NCBI GenBank assembly: GCA_964557955.1
Contig: CAZLCS010000031.1
Coordinates: 1-64,000, forward strand
Length of the DNA stretch: 64,000 nucleotides
Direction of reading: 5' to 3'
Source: JALOOX01 sp964557955
GTDB taxonomy: Bacteria; Desulfobacterota; Syntrophobacteria; Syntrophobacterales; Syntrophobacteraceae
In this document: piece after piece, positions 42,822 through 51,243 of the stretch
How positions within the stretch are numbered: the stretch's first letter is position 1
Layout: the number at the start of each line of letters is the position of its first letter
Translations under genes and position numbers: made by a program
The notes under the pieces: generated by a model
Told to the model about the DNA's origin: nothing
The model's input: only the letters and a program-made list of their open reading frames with translations
Database searches by the model: none

Positions 42822-42932
42822 TCAGTCGCTGCCCGCCACCACGCCCCTGGCCTGCAGTTTCTTGCGTTTTTCCCGTCGTTTGCGGCGGCGATCCAGTTCT
42901 TTTCGTCTTTCGCTTTTCTTATGCTTGGCCAT
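42822..42932 (-). CDS. 36-residue lysine/arginine-rich protein
   Basis: Very small open frame of 37 codons. It starts MAKHKKSERRKELDRRRKRR and ends GVVAGSD. About half of its residues are Lys or Arg. A strong ribosome-binding site (GGGAGGGAGAG) sits just before the ATG, which makes it a convincing gene. It would be an RNA- or DNA-binding or ribosome-associated basic peptide (inference). It is on the same strand as rdgC, about 70 bases upstream of it. Confidence 0.65.
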   Translation of the reverse strand: MAKHKKSERRKELDRRRKRREKRKKLQARGVVAGSD

Positions 42933-43184
42933 TTCTCTCTCCCTCCCCAGAAGTTCTCAAATCAACCCGGATGAAATAAGAAAGCCGGAAGAACCGGCTG
43001 TCAGGAATTCTCTCATGTCCTATTGCAACGGTCACCACATTTTTTCAGGGTATCCACGACCTCCCTCACTCTTCCGAACGGCAAGTCCATTCCTCGACCC
43101 TGCAGCCCAGGACGAATCTCCGTTGGAATCGAATGCAGGAATCTCAGGAATCTATGGGAAAACAGCATCGAGCGTCAAGCCGGA

Positions 43185-43640
43185 TCAGAACTTCACGGTC
43201 TTGACGATCATCTCGTATTCATGGATCTCATCTTCGCTCAACTCGCGGCGGAGCAGTTTCTTGTGAACCATGATGCTGCATTTTTCATGGAGTGCCAGGG
43301 CGACGGCATCGCTCGGACGACTGTCAAAAACCACCTCTTGATCGTTGATCGTCGCGTAAACCCTTGCATAATAAGTGTTGTCCTGCATCCCGTAGATCTC
43401 CACTCGATCGAAAGCGATGCCGGCCTTGTTGAGAACCGAAAGGTAGAGATCGTGGGTCAAGGGGCGTTTGGGGTCTACCAACCCCTTTTCCTTGGCGATG
43501 GCGGTGATCTCTGCATCTCCAACAAACATCAGGAAATAGTTCGTGTCCTGCTCGAGCTCCTTGAGTATGACCATGTTCCCCTGGATTCGGTCCGTCTTGA
43601 TGTAGACTTCGCCAACCGTAATGAATTCCCCTGATTCCAT
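43185..43640 (-). CDS. Bifunctional nuclease family protein (DUF151)
   Basis: Protein of 151 residues. It has the BFN/DUF151 pattern: residues VILKELEQDTNYFLMFVGDAEITAI, RPLTHDLYLSVLNKAG, YYARVYATINDQEVVFDSRPSDAVALALHEKCSIMV. The plant founding member has nuclease activity on DNA and RNA, but bacterial roles are unclear. It is monocistronic, with no obvious partner. Confidence 0.88.
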   Translation of the reverse strand: MESGEFITVGEVYIKTDRIQGNMVILKELEQDTNYFLMFVGDAEITAIAKEKGLVDPKRPLTHDLYLSVLNKAGIAFDRVEIYGMQDNTYYARVYATINDQEVVFDSRPSDAVALALHEKCSIMVHKKLLRRELSEDEIHEYEMIVKTVKF

Positions 43641-43948
43641 CTGATCCTCCTGTTCAAGTCATCATTTCCTAATATAGCATCTGGGGAGCCCATTTCAACA
43701 AAGGTTCAGCCTGCAGCCCAACCTCTTGCCGTTCATGGCTCGGGAAGAGTCCCGCAATGCAGGTGTGCACCTGGCGAATCAGCCCGTCATGAGCCTGCTG
43801 GCACTCCCATGCAGCTTCTGCCAGAGACAGGCTCGGCGTCGGTTGACAAAGTGCATGACAGGGGTTAATAAATGCAACCGTCAGGGCCTAAATGGCTGTC
43901 ACCTGAATTATGTGTTTATAGATAAATTGAACAAGAGGAGCTTGCCAC
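43641..43948. other. Divergent intergenic region
   Basis: About 310 bases between the DUF151 gene (minus) and the NifX-like gene (plus). It should hold both promoters. No gene or strong hairpin seen. Confidence 0.45.
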
Positions 43949-44326
43949 ATGAAGATTTGTTTTCCCACCGAGTCGCTGCAGGGGCTCGAAAGCATGGTTT
44001 ATGGTCACTTTGGATCGGCACCGGGATTCGTCATCGTCGAAACGGACACCCTGCAGGTTGAAGAAATCCGGAATGGAGATCAACATCATGCCCACGGGAT
44101 GTGCCAGCCCATCATGGCGCTGGGCGGCCGAGTCGTAGACGGTGTGGTTGTGGGTGGTATTGGAATGGGTGCATTGATCAAGCTCCAGGCCCAGGGCATA
44201 AGGGTTTATCGGGCCTCGGAAGGCACCGTTCGACAGAATGTGGAGCGCATTTTGACTAATCAGCTGCCGGTCTTCACGGCAAACGACACTTGCAGGGGGC
44301 ATAACGGCGGATGCGCTCATCATTAG
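43949..44326 (+). CDS. NifX/NifB-type dinitrogenase iron-molybdenum cofactor family protein
   Basis: Protein of 125 residues with the family fold: MKICFPTE start, YGHFGSAPGFVIVETDT, MALGGRVVDGVVVGGIGMGALIKLQAQGIRVYR. The C-terminus ends in a metal-binding-like NDTCRGHNGGCAHH. Small stand-alone members occur in many anaerobes without nif clusters and may carry Fe-S or metal clusters. AGAGGAGC precedes the ATG. No nif genes are nearby. Confidence 0.87.
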   Translation: MKICFPTESLQGLESMVYGHFGSAPGFVIVETDTLQVEEIRNGDQHHAHGMCQPIMALGGRVVDGVVVGGIGMGALIKLQAQGIRVYRASEGTVRQNVERILTNQLPVFTANDTCRGHNGGCAHH

Positions 44327-44393
44327 GACGCCCCTGATACGGAGCCGCCGTGGTGCCGGTTTCCTCGAATTCCAGCTGAAGAAGCAAACAGCT

Positions 44394-44420
44394 AGGAACC
44401 CGAAACCCGAAACCCGAGAC
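44394..44420. repeat. Short heptanucleotide array F (GAAACCC)
   Basis: Three to four 7-bp units, GGAACCC GAAACCC GAAACCC GAGACTT. This is the reverse complement of GGGTTTC, the array B subtype. It lies between the NifX-like gene and the 3' end of cysS. Confidence 0.65.
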
Positions 44421-44433
44421 TTTTCAGAGAGGA

Positions 44434-45924
44434 TCAGGGTGCGCCCGGAGCGACCCGCCAACGGGTCCCCGTGGGCGTATCCTCCAGCTGAATTCTTCGG
44501 GTTTCGAGCTCCTCCCGGATACGATCGGCCTCGGCGAAATTCTTTGCCCGCCGGGCTTCATCCCTCCGGTTGATGAGGGCCTGAACCTCCTCTTCGGTCA
44601 TCCCCGTTTCCACCAGTTTCAACGCTCGCTGCTCGTCCATGAAACTGCCGGGTTCGCGCTCCAGGAGTCCCAGGACCCGGGAGTGCTCAACCAGCCGGGA
44701 TGCGGCATGCTGAGCGAGAGCCGCTGCAGCGCCTTTGAGCTTCTTCTGTCCAAAACGATCCAGGAAACGCTGCAGGTGACGCTGCAGGCCGAAAAGGTAC
44801 CCCACGGCCTGGGCGGTGTTGAAATCGTTGTCCATGGCATCATCGAAATCGGATGGCAGGCGCTGGACCATTTCCCAGAGCTCGGAGTCCTGGGCCTTCA
44901 GGGCCTGATCGGGGGTTGTGCCCGTCACCTCGGCGGTCCGGTCACTGACAGCCGCCAGAGTGCCATAAAGCTTCTCCAACCCACGTTCGGCCTCGGCGAC
45001 CGTCTCGTCGGAAAAATCCACCGGACTTCGGTAATGCTTGCTCAGCACGAAGAGCCTGAGAGCTTCCGGATGCACCTTCTTCAACACGTCTCGAATGGTG
45101 AAGAAATTGCCGAGCGATTTGGACATCTTTTCATTGTTGATGTTCACAAACCCGTTGTGGAGCCAGTAACGAACGAAGGGAACTCCAAAAGCCGCTTCGC
45201 TCTGAGCGATTTCGTTTTCGTGGTGCGGAAATATGAGGTCCTTTCCACCACCATGGATGTCGAAGGTCTCGCCGAGAAAACGCTTCCCCATGGCAGAGCA
45301 CTCGATGTGCCATCCCGGGCGCCCCGGCCCCCACGGACTGTCCCATGCCGGCTCCCCGGGCTTGCTGCCTTTCCACAGGACGAAATCCATGGGATTGCGC
45401 TTGTGGACATCCACCTCCACCCTGGCGCCGGCCATCATGTCTTCCAGGGCGCGCCCCGAAAGCTTGCCATATTCCGGGAAGCCTTCCACTGCGAAATAGA
45501 CGTCGCTTCCGGAGGCATAGGCGATGCCCTTGTCCATCAGGCGCTGGATGATCTCAATCATGTCGGGGATATTGTCCGTAGCGAGGGGCTCCAGCGTGGG
45601 GCGCAAAACCCCCAGCGCATCCATATCCTCATAGAACTCCTCGATGTAGCGGTCGGCGATGGTTCGGAACTCCACCTGTTCCTCATTGGCCCGACGAATG
45701 ATCTTGTCATCGATGTCCGTGAAGTTGCGGACATAGGTTACATCGTAGCCCTTGCGAAGGAGGTAGCGGTAAATCACGTCGAACACGATGGCCGAGCGGG
45801 CATGCCCGATATGGCATTGGTCGTAAACGGTGACTCCGCAGACGTAGAGGCGGATCTTGCCGGGTTCCAGGGGAATGAAGCTTTCTTTGGTCCGTGAAAG
45901 TGAGTTGTAAACCTGAAGGGCCAT
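44434..45924 (-). CDS. cysS: Cysteinyl-tRNA synthetase
   Basis: Protein of 496 residues, class I. The HIGH motif is HIGHARS (after CGVTVYDQC) and the KMSKS motif is KMSKSLGN. The zinc ligands include the early Cys and a GWHIECSAM segment. The C-terminal DALR and anticodon-binding region ends with NFAEADRIREELETRRIQLEDTPTGTRWRV. The ATG at 45924 (MALQVYNS) is used; an upstream open frame is unlikely. It is downstream of ispDF on the same strand. Its tail closely resembles the end of the protein encoded at 48.7-50.0 kb. Confidence 0.96.
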   Translation of the reverse strand: MALQVYNSLSRTKESFIPLEPGKIRLYVCGVTVYDQCHIGHARSAIVFDVIYRYLLRKGYDVTYVRNFTDIDDKIIRRANEEQVEFRTIADRYIEEFYEDMDALGVLRPTLEPLATDNIPDMIEIIQRLMDKGIAYASGSDVYFAVEGFPEYGKLSGRALEDMMAGARVEVDVHKRNPMDFVLWKGSKPGEPAWDSPWGPGRPGWHIECSAMGKRFLGETFDIHGGGKDLIFPHHENEIAQSEAAFGVPFVRYWLHNGFVNINNEKMSKSLGNFFTIRDVLKKVHPEALRLFVLSKHYRSPVDFSDETVAEAERGLEKLYGTLAAVSDRTAEVTGTTPDQALKAQDSELWEMVQRLPSDFDDAMDNDFNTAQAVGYLFGLQRHLQRFLDRFGQKKLKGAAAALAQHAASRLVEHSRVLGLLEREPGSFMDEQRALKLVETGMTEEEVQALINRRDEARRAKNFAEADRIREELETRRIQLEDTPTGTRWRVAPGAP

Positions 45925-46113
45925 TCGCCACGGTCTCCCAATAAAATAGTGATGACTGCAACCCGTCTTCAACACTCGAAAGAAGCGCAGTTGTCGGTTT
46001 CTGACTGGACTGGAAACTCACTCGAGCGTTGCATGCTGTCCGAAACTACATACACCATCGACCTGCGGAGAGCAAACCCATGGTTTCATGGCGGTGTGCG
46101 TTCCGCCTGTGCA

Positions 46114-46593
46114 TCAGCTCTCCGTTTCGACAAGCAAGGCCACCGCATAGGCGGCGATCCCTTCATCCCGGCCCGTGAACCCCAGCCTTTCGGTCGTCGT
46201 GGCTTTAACGTTCACACGAGTCGGGGGAATGTTCATGACTCCTGCGATGGCCTCCACCATGCGGTCGATGAAGGGGGCCAGACGCGGCTTCTGAAGCACA
46301 ACGGTGCTGTCCACGTTCTCGACCCGGAACCCGCGCCGGGCGATCAGGTTCATCGTCTTCTCCAGCAGCACAAGGCTCGATATCCCTTTGAATGCCGAAT
46401 CGGAGTCGGGGAAATGACGCCCGATATCCCCGAGACCCGCAGCGCCCAGCAGGGCGTCACAGATGGCATGGAGCAGCACATCGGCATCGGAGTGTCCGAA
46501 GAGCCCGTGAGTGTGAGGGACTTCCACGCCCCCCAAAAACAGGGGACGGTCCGTCACCAGTGCATGAACGTCATACCCGAAACCCACTCGCAT
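46114..46593 (-). CDS. ispF: 2-C-methyl-D-erythritol 2,4-cyclodiphosphate synthase
   Basis: Protein of 159 residues of the MEP isoprenoid pathway. Zinc and substrate motifs: GYDVHAL at the start, GHSDADVLLHAICDALLGAAGLGDIGRHFPD, and the C-terminal ATTTERLGFTGRDEGIAAYAVAL. AAAGGGGAG lies before the ATG, which is inside the last codons of ispD. Confidence 0.96.
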   Translation of the reverse strand: MRVGFGYDVHALVTDRPLFLGGVEVPHTHGLFGHSDADVLLHAICDALLGAAGLGDIGRHFPDSDSAFKGISSLVLLEKTMNLIARRGFRVENVDSTVVLQKPRLAPFIDRMVEAIAGVMNIPPTRVNVKATTTERLGFTGRDEGIAAYAVALLVETES

Positions 46594-47414
46594 CGACTCC
46601 CCTTTCCGCTGAACTGGGATCGTAACCGCGCGCACGCTTCATGAATGAATCACCCCACTCCAGGTCTTCCGGCGTCGTGACCTTGATGTTGGACCTTTCG
46701 CCTTGAGCGACGGCTACCGTGTGTCCCAGCCGCTCCACGAACGAGGCGTCGTCTGTTCCAATCCAGCCCTGCAGCCTGGCTTCGTCGTACGCCTTGAGGA
46801 TCAATCCCCTCTTGAAGACCTGTGGAGTCTGAACAAGCCATATGGATTGACGGGGAAGGGTTTCGGCCACTTCCCCGTTCTCCACTCGTTTCACCGTGTC
46901 GGTGGAAGGAACGGCTGCGATGGCAGCGCCGGACACTACCGCCAGCTCACACGTCCTCCGGATCAGGTCCAGCGATACGAACGGCCGCACTCCATCATGG
47001 ATCACAACCCATCCGCAATCGGCGGGAAGCTGCCCGAGTGCATTGGACACGCTGTCCTGCCGTTCGATTCCCCCGACCACGAATCGTAAGAATTTCCGGA
47101 CCTTTTTCAGAACGGGCCCAGCCCCTACCCCGCACTCGATGCGAAGCCAGGGGCTCCGGTCGGGGGAGGAGGGGACTCCTTGCCCTGCGGCAGGCTCCAA
47201 CCCCATGTGCCGAAGCAGCAAGTCTTGTGTGTCCCGAACAAATCGTTCGGGCAGCACCAGGAGGATTCCCGAAATGAGATCGACCTGGCAGAAGGTTTCC
47301 AGTGTATGGACCAGGATGGGTTTTCCGTACAAATCCATGAGCTGCTTCGGCTGGTCGCCTCCCATTCGGATGCCCTTGCCGGCAGCTGGGATAATGGCAT
47401 AAGTTTTTTCCATG
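46571..47414 (-). CDS. ispD: 2-C-methyl-D-erythritol 4-phosphate cytidylyltransferase
   Basis: Protein of 280 residues, longer than the usual 230-240. Nucleotide-binding PAAGKGIRMGG at the N-terminus and later VIHDGVRPFV, AVPSTDTVKRV and QTPQVFKR. The extra length is mainly an insert of about 35 residues at 70-105 (after LLLRHMGLEPA, up to GIERQDSVSNAL), in the loop before the HDGVRPF strand. It overlaps ispF by 23 bases. The ribosome-binding site is weak; rnpB ends 43 bases upstream. Confidence 0.92.
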
Positions 47415-47457
47415 CAGATCAACTCGAAGGATGGGGTTTCGGAATAAAAGGAAATCT

Positions 47458-47832
47458 GGAGCAGTTCATAAGCCGGGTTCTGTTCCCTTCGAGGCCGACG
47501 AGCGGATCGAAAGGCAATGATCATTCCTCTAGCCCCGCCGTTACCAGCGGGATCAAGCAACCTACCCGGGAGCTCGGACGGGCCGCCCTCAAACACTCCC
47601 CTATTTGGTTTTGCTCCGGATGGGGTTTGCCTAGCTCCCGATGTCACCACCGGGACTGGTGAGCTCTTACCTCACCGTTTCACCCTTACTCCGCCAAAGC
47701 GGAGCGGTCTGCTTTCTGTTGCACTTTCCTCCTCGTCACCGAGACTGGGAATTACCCAGCATCCTGCCCTGCGGAGCCCGGACTTTCCTCCCGCTCTCCT
47801 TTGGGAGAGCCGGCGATCATTTGCGCTACTCC
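47458..47832 (-). ncRNA. rnpB: RNase P RNA component, bacterial class A
   Basis: The minus strand begins near GGAGTAGCGCAAATGATCGCC and shows the conserved core GAGGAAAGTCCGGGCTC. Later come GGTAAGAGCTCACC, the GGTAATTCCC-type segment and the 3' element that pairs with the 5' end. It ends near AACCCGGCTTATGAACTGC. The length of about 375 nt fits the class. It matures tRNA 5' ends. It sits directly upstream of ispD. Ends are approximate to a few bases. Confidence 0.93.
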
Positions 47833-47847
47833 AGATTCCCTGGATCT

Positions 47848-47876
47848 ACTATAAATCGTAAGAGCCCGAGCCTCAA
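47848..47876 (-). promoter_or_regulatory. Sigma-70 promoter for rnpB
   Basis: On the minus strand: TTGAGG (47871-47876), a 17-base spacer, then TATAGT (47848-47853). The start would be about 10-15 bases before the mature RNase P RNA. Because ispD follows closely, the same promoter may also feed ispDF and cysS. Confidence 0.7.
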
Positions 47877-48008
47877 CAGGCATATCGCAGGGACCATCCA
47901 AAAGAACACCGCTCACGAATCTTTTGTCTTTCCGGAACTGGGAGCTGAGCAGGTATACTCGGCGAGGATCTGAAGCCCTGCAACCGAAGAAAGGAGCCAA
48001 CCGGCCAA

Positions 48009-48548
48009 ATGAAATCCAGAATCGCCATGATCGGTTTTCGCGCCACGGGGAAGAGCCTTGTGGGCTCCCTGCTGGCTCAGCATCTTGGCTGGACTTTCGT
48101 GGATATGGATGATGAACTGGTCGCCTCCCTGGGGATGAACATCGATCAATGGGTCAAGCTTCATGGGTGGAGGGCTTTCAGGCGCGAAGAAAGCCGGCTC
48201 CTATCGAGTCTGGCTGCCCGGGATCGGACCGTGGTGGCGACAGGAGGAGGGGTCATTCTGGACCCGGCCAACAGGGTCCTGCTCCGAAGCGCCTTCCACG
48301 TCATATGGCTCAGAGCCTCCAAAGAAACCATCCTGTCGAGAATATTGGGTGACGACCGTTCGGCGGCTTATCGCCCTCCGTTGACCGGGATGCCCCTCGA
48401 AAAGGAAATCGAAACGGTTCTGAACGAACGACTTCCGCTCTATGAGACAACGGCAGAACATGCCGTCGAGGTCGATCGCCTGGCGCCCGCCGATATCGTT
48501 TCTATCCTCCTGGGATTCCTGTGTACGGTTGACGATTCCGGCAATTGA
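48009..48548 (+). CDS. aroK: Shikimate kinase
   Basis: Protein of 179 residues. Walker A GFRATGKS (9-16), DMDDELVASLGMNIDQWVKLHGWRAFRREE for shikimate binding, TGGGVIL in the centre and the lid region RPPLTG. It phosphorylates shikimate in the aromatic pathway. AAAGGAGCC precedes the ATG. It is divergent from rnpB. Confidence 0.92.
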   Translation: MKSRIAMIGFRATGKSLVGSLLAQHLGWTFVDMDDELVASLGMNIDQWVKLHGWRAFRREESRLLSSLAARDRTVVATGGGVILDPANRVLLRSAFHVIWLRASKETILSRILGDDRSAAYRPPLTGMPLEKEIETVLNERLPLYETTAEHAVEVDRLAPADIVSILLGFLCTVDDSGN

Positions 48549-48709
48549 GCTTAGAGGACACATAAACAACGTGCGCGGTGTGTCGGGGCGTTCGTGGGAT
48601 ACGGTCGCGTAACGGGGATGTGGGGAGCTTTCGGAATGGCTTCCGGATGCTGCAGGAGCCTTGGCCGGAATTCGTTTTGAATGACTGACAGACGCGAGAG
48701 GCAATAGGA

Positions 48710-49984
48710 ATGGGAGTGAAGCAGGGCATTGTCGCCCTCATGGGCTCCGGGGAATTGACTTCCACGATGGTGGCCGTGCACAAGGATCTGCTGGCGGAAG
48801 TTCCGCACCCTCCGAAGCCCGTCTTTCTGGATACCCCTGCCGGGTTTCAGCTGAATGCAGACCAGCTGGCTCAGAAGGCGGTGGAGTACTTTCGCGATCA
48901 TGTTCAGCAGACCATGTCCGTTGCGTCCTACAAGAACAAGGATGAGCTCTCGCCCTATGATGCTGAGCTGGCCTTCCATGCTTTGAAGGAATCCCATTAC
49001 CTGCTCATCGGTCCCGGCAGCCCCACCTATGCGGTGCGCCAGTGGAAAGACTCGCCGATCCCCGATATCCTGGTCGCCCGAGTGAAGGCCGGGGGGTGCC
49101 TTGTGGCTGCCAGCGCAGCGGCTCTCACCGTGGGCTGTCGCACCCTGCCCGTCTACGAGATCTACAAAGTGGGAGAAGACATCCACTGGGCGGAAGGCAT
49201 CGATGTTCTTTCTCATTTTGGGCTGAACCTGGTGGTGATTCCTCACTGGAACAATGCGGAAGGGGGGACTCACGATACCCGCTTCTGCTACATGGGAGAA
49301 TCTCGCTTTTTGAGGCTGGAGTCACAGCTGCCTCCTGAGAGCACGATCCTGGGGCTGGATGAACATACTGCCTGCCTGCTGGATTTTGCGAGGGATCGGG
49401 CGACCATCCGGGGAATCGGCCGCGTTACCGTCCGCCGTGGTGGTATCGAGCTCAAGTACGGCAAGGGGGATGTTTTACCCCTGGATGTGCTCCGGGGGGT
49501 CGAGTCGACCGTATCCTGGAACGGCGGCAAGGAAACGAAGAAGAAGGCGGGAGGGTCGGAAGCCGAACCGGTTCCCGGTGTGGGTCGGGAGAGCGGGTTC
49601 TGGCAGGAGATCCATGAGGTCGAGTCCCTCTTTCAGCACGGAGTGGAATCGCGTACCCCTAAAGACATGATCCGGGCTCTGCTTGAACTGGACCGATTGA
49701 TCTGGCAGGCGGCGATGGACCGCGAAAGCGACGAGTTCGTTGCCCAGGCTCGCGAGATCTTTCGGGACATGGTGGTTTTCATCGGAGTACAGATGGAATC
49801 CTGTCCCATGGACAGGCGGGCAACCTTGGGTCCGTTGGTCGATGAGCTTCTGGCTCTCAGGGAACGATTCAGGACCCGGAAGAAATGGAAAGAGGCGGAT
49901 GAGGTCCGCGACAGCATCCAGCGCGCTGACATCGTTGTGGAAGACACGGCAGAAGGGGTTCGCTGGAGGTTGACAGGCGGTTGA
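48710..49984 (+). CDS. S51-peptidase/cyanophycinase-like protein with a CysS-like C-terminal tail
   Basis: Protein of 424 residues. The N-terminal 270 residues resemble the peptidase E/cyanophycinase alpha/beta fold: ALMGSGELTS, LDTPAGFQLNAD, LLIGPGSPTYAVR and a possible nucleophile Ser135 in VAASAAALTVG, which lacks the usual GxSAG glycine. After a basic-acidic linker (270-305), the C-terminal part (about 310-424) resembles the DALR and terminal domains of cysteinyl-tRNA synthetase; KKWKEADEVRDSIQ...DTAEGVRWRL matches the end of this organism's own CysS. No HIGH or KMSKS motif is present. The fusion may bind tRNA or process an aminoacyl or peptide substrate (inference). Confidence 0.7.
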   Translation: MGVKQGIVALMGSGELTSTMVAVHKDLLAEVPHPPKPVFLDTPAGFQLNADQLAQKAVEYFRDHVQQTMSVASYKNKDELSPYDAELAFHALKESHYLLIGPGSPTYAVRQWKDSPIPDILVARVKAGGCLVAASAAALTVGCRTLPVYEIYKVGEDIHWAEGIDVLSHFGLNLVVIPHWNNAEGGTHDTRFCYMGESRFLRLESQLPPESTILGLDEHTACLLDFARDRATIRGIGRVTVRRGGIELKYGKGDVLPLDVLRGVESTVSWNGGKETKKKAGGSEAEPVPGVGRESGFWQEIHEVESLFQHGVESRTPKDMIRALLELDRLIWQAAMDRESDEFVAQAREIFRDMVVFIGVQMESCPMDRRATLGPLVDELLALRERFRTRKKWKEADEVRDSIQRADIVVEDTAEGVRWRLTGG

Positions 49985-50148
49985 GGAAATGGAGCTTGTC
50001 CCTCTCACTTGAAGCTTGGGTTGTGGCTGTCTCCTGGGGCCTTTTTGGAGAACGCCGGATTGCTGAACGGAAGTGACGTGAGGCCATGCCGCACTGCTGC
50101 ACACATCATGGGAGCGGGACTCCTTTTCAAGCCGGAACCGAGGGATGG

Positions 50149-51162
50149 ATGAATCCGGTCGAGAGTTGGGGGACTTATTCTGCTTTCCCGCTGTCCTTCG
50201 AATCCCTGTTCGCCCGCTGGTCTGCTTCCCCGAGCGCACTCGTCTGGAGCAGCCCGTTTGTGCTTCCCCCCTGGCTCGTGAGCTGGTGGAGCGCTTTCGG
50301 GGCGGGTCATGATCTCCTGCTTTGGGAGATATGGGATGGCGATCGATCTGTGGGTATTGCCCCCCTTCGGCTCGATGGTGACACGGCCCGATTTATCGGC
50401 GACGAGGATGTGTGCGACTACCAGGACTTCATCGTCGAGCCCGGAGAGGAGCGTGTCTTCTCTGGGGCGCTGCTTCATCTCCTGAATCGACACGGAATCA
50501 GGAGCCTGGATCTGAGTGCTGTCAGACCCGATTCCTTCGTGATGCAGACTCTGCCGACTGCAGCGGATGCCCACGGGTGGAAGGTTTCCCGGGAGGACGG
50601 GGAGGCTTCCTTCGAAATGGCATTGCCCCTGAGCTGGGAAGCATACCTGTCGGATTTGCCGGGAAAGGAGCGGCACGAAGTCCACAGAAAATTCAGAAGA
50701 TTGCAGCGGAGCTCCAGCTATTCCCTGGAGGTCCTCGAGGATCCTCGCGACGTGGAGTCTGCGATGGGTGAATTCCTGCATCTTTTCAGGTTGAGCCGGC
50801 CGGAAAAAAGGGAGTTTCTCACCCCAGCGCGGGAAACCTTTCTTCGGTCGGTCGTTCAGGCTATGGCTGAGTACCGCCTGGTGAAGCTGTGCTTTCTGAA
50901 GGTCGGCGGCGCCCGAGCGGCATCGGCTCTGTGCTTCGACCACAATGATTCGGTTTACCTGTACAACAGCGGCCTGGACCCTGACTTTCGTCACTTGAGT
51001 GTAGGGCTGCTGTGCAAGCTGTTGACGCTTCGCCGCAGCATTGAAGACGGTAGGAAGGTTTACGATTTTCTCAAGGGCGCCGAGACCTATAAGCATCGTC
51101 TGGGCGCCCGGCGGGTGCCTTTGTGCCGCTGCCAAGTCTCCCTCGGGTGGGCAGCGGCCTGA
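50149..51162 (+). CDS. GNAT-fold acetyltransferase (BioF2/CelD-like, Acetyltransf_6)
   Basis: Protein of 337 residues. The fold is the double-GNAT type often annotated as cellulose-biosynthesis CelD or BioF2. It has a SALVWSSPFVLPPWL opening, a central RHEVHRKFRRLQ helix, YNSGLDPDFRHLSVGLLCKL and the closing signature YDFLKGAETYKHRLGA. It is likely to acylate a sugar or peptide precursor. The ATG at 50149 is favoured because GAGGG precedes it; an upstream ATG would add 21 residues. It is followed closely by a GT4 glycosyltransferase and a PIG-L deacetylase. Confidence 0.78.
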   Translation: MNPVESWGTYSAFPLSFESLFARWSASPSALVWSSPFVLPPWLVSWWSAFGAGHDLLLWEIWDGDRSVGIAPLRLDGDTARFIGDEDVCDYQDFIVEPGEERVFSGALLHLLNRHGIRSLDLSAVRPDSFVMQTLPTAADAHGWKVSREDGEASFEMALPLSWEAYLSDLPGKERHEVHRKFRRLQRSSSYSLEVLEDPRDVESAMGEFLHLFRLSRPEKREFLTPARETFLRSVVQAMAEYRLVKLCFLKVGGARAASALCFDHNDSVYLYNSGLDPDFRHLSVGLLCKLLTLRRSIEDGRKVYDFLKGAETYKHRLGARRVPLCRCQVSLGWAAA

Positions 51163-51243
51163 TCATCGTGAACCATGGCCGGTCAGTTTTGAATGTGAAT
51201 TCCGATGGATGCGTTGCCTATGGCGCTGGGTGCAGAAGGACCA

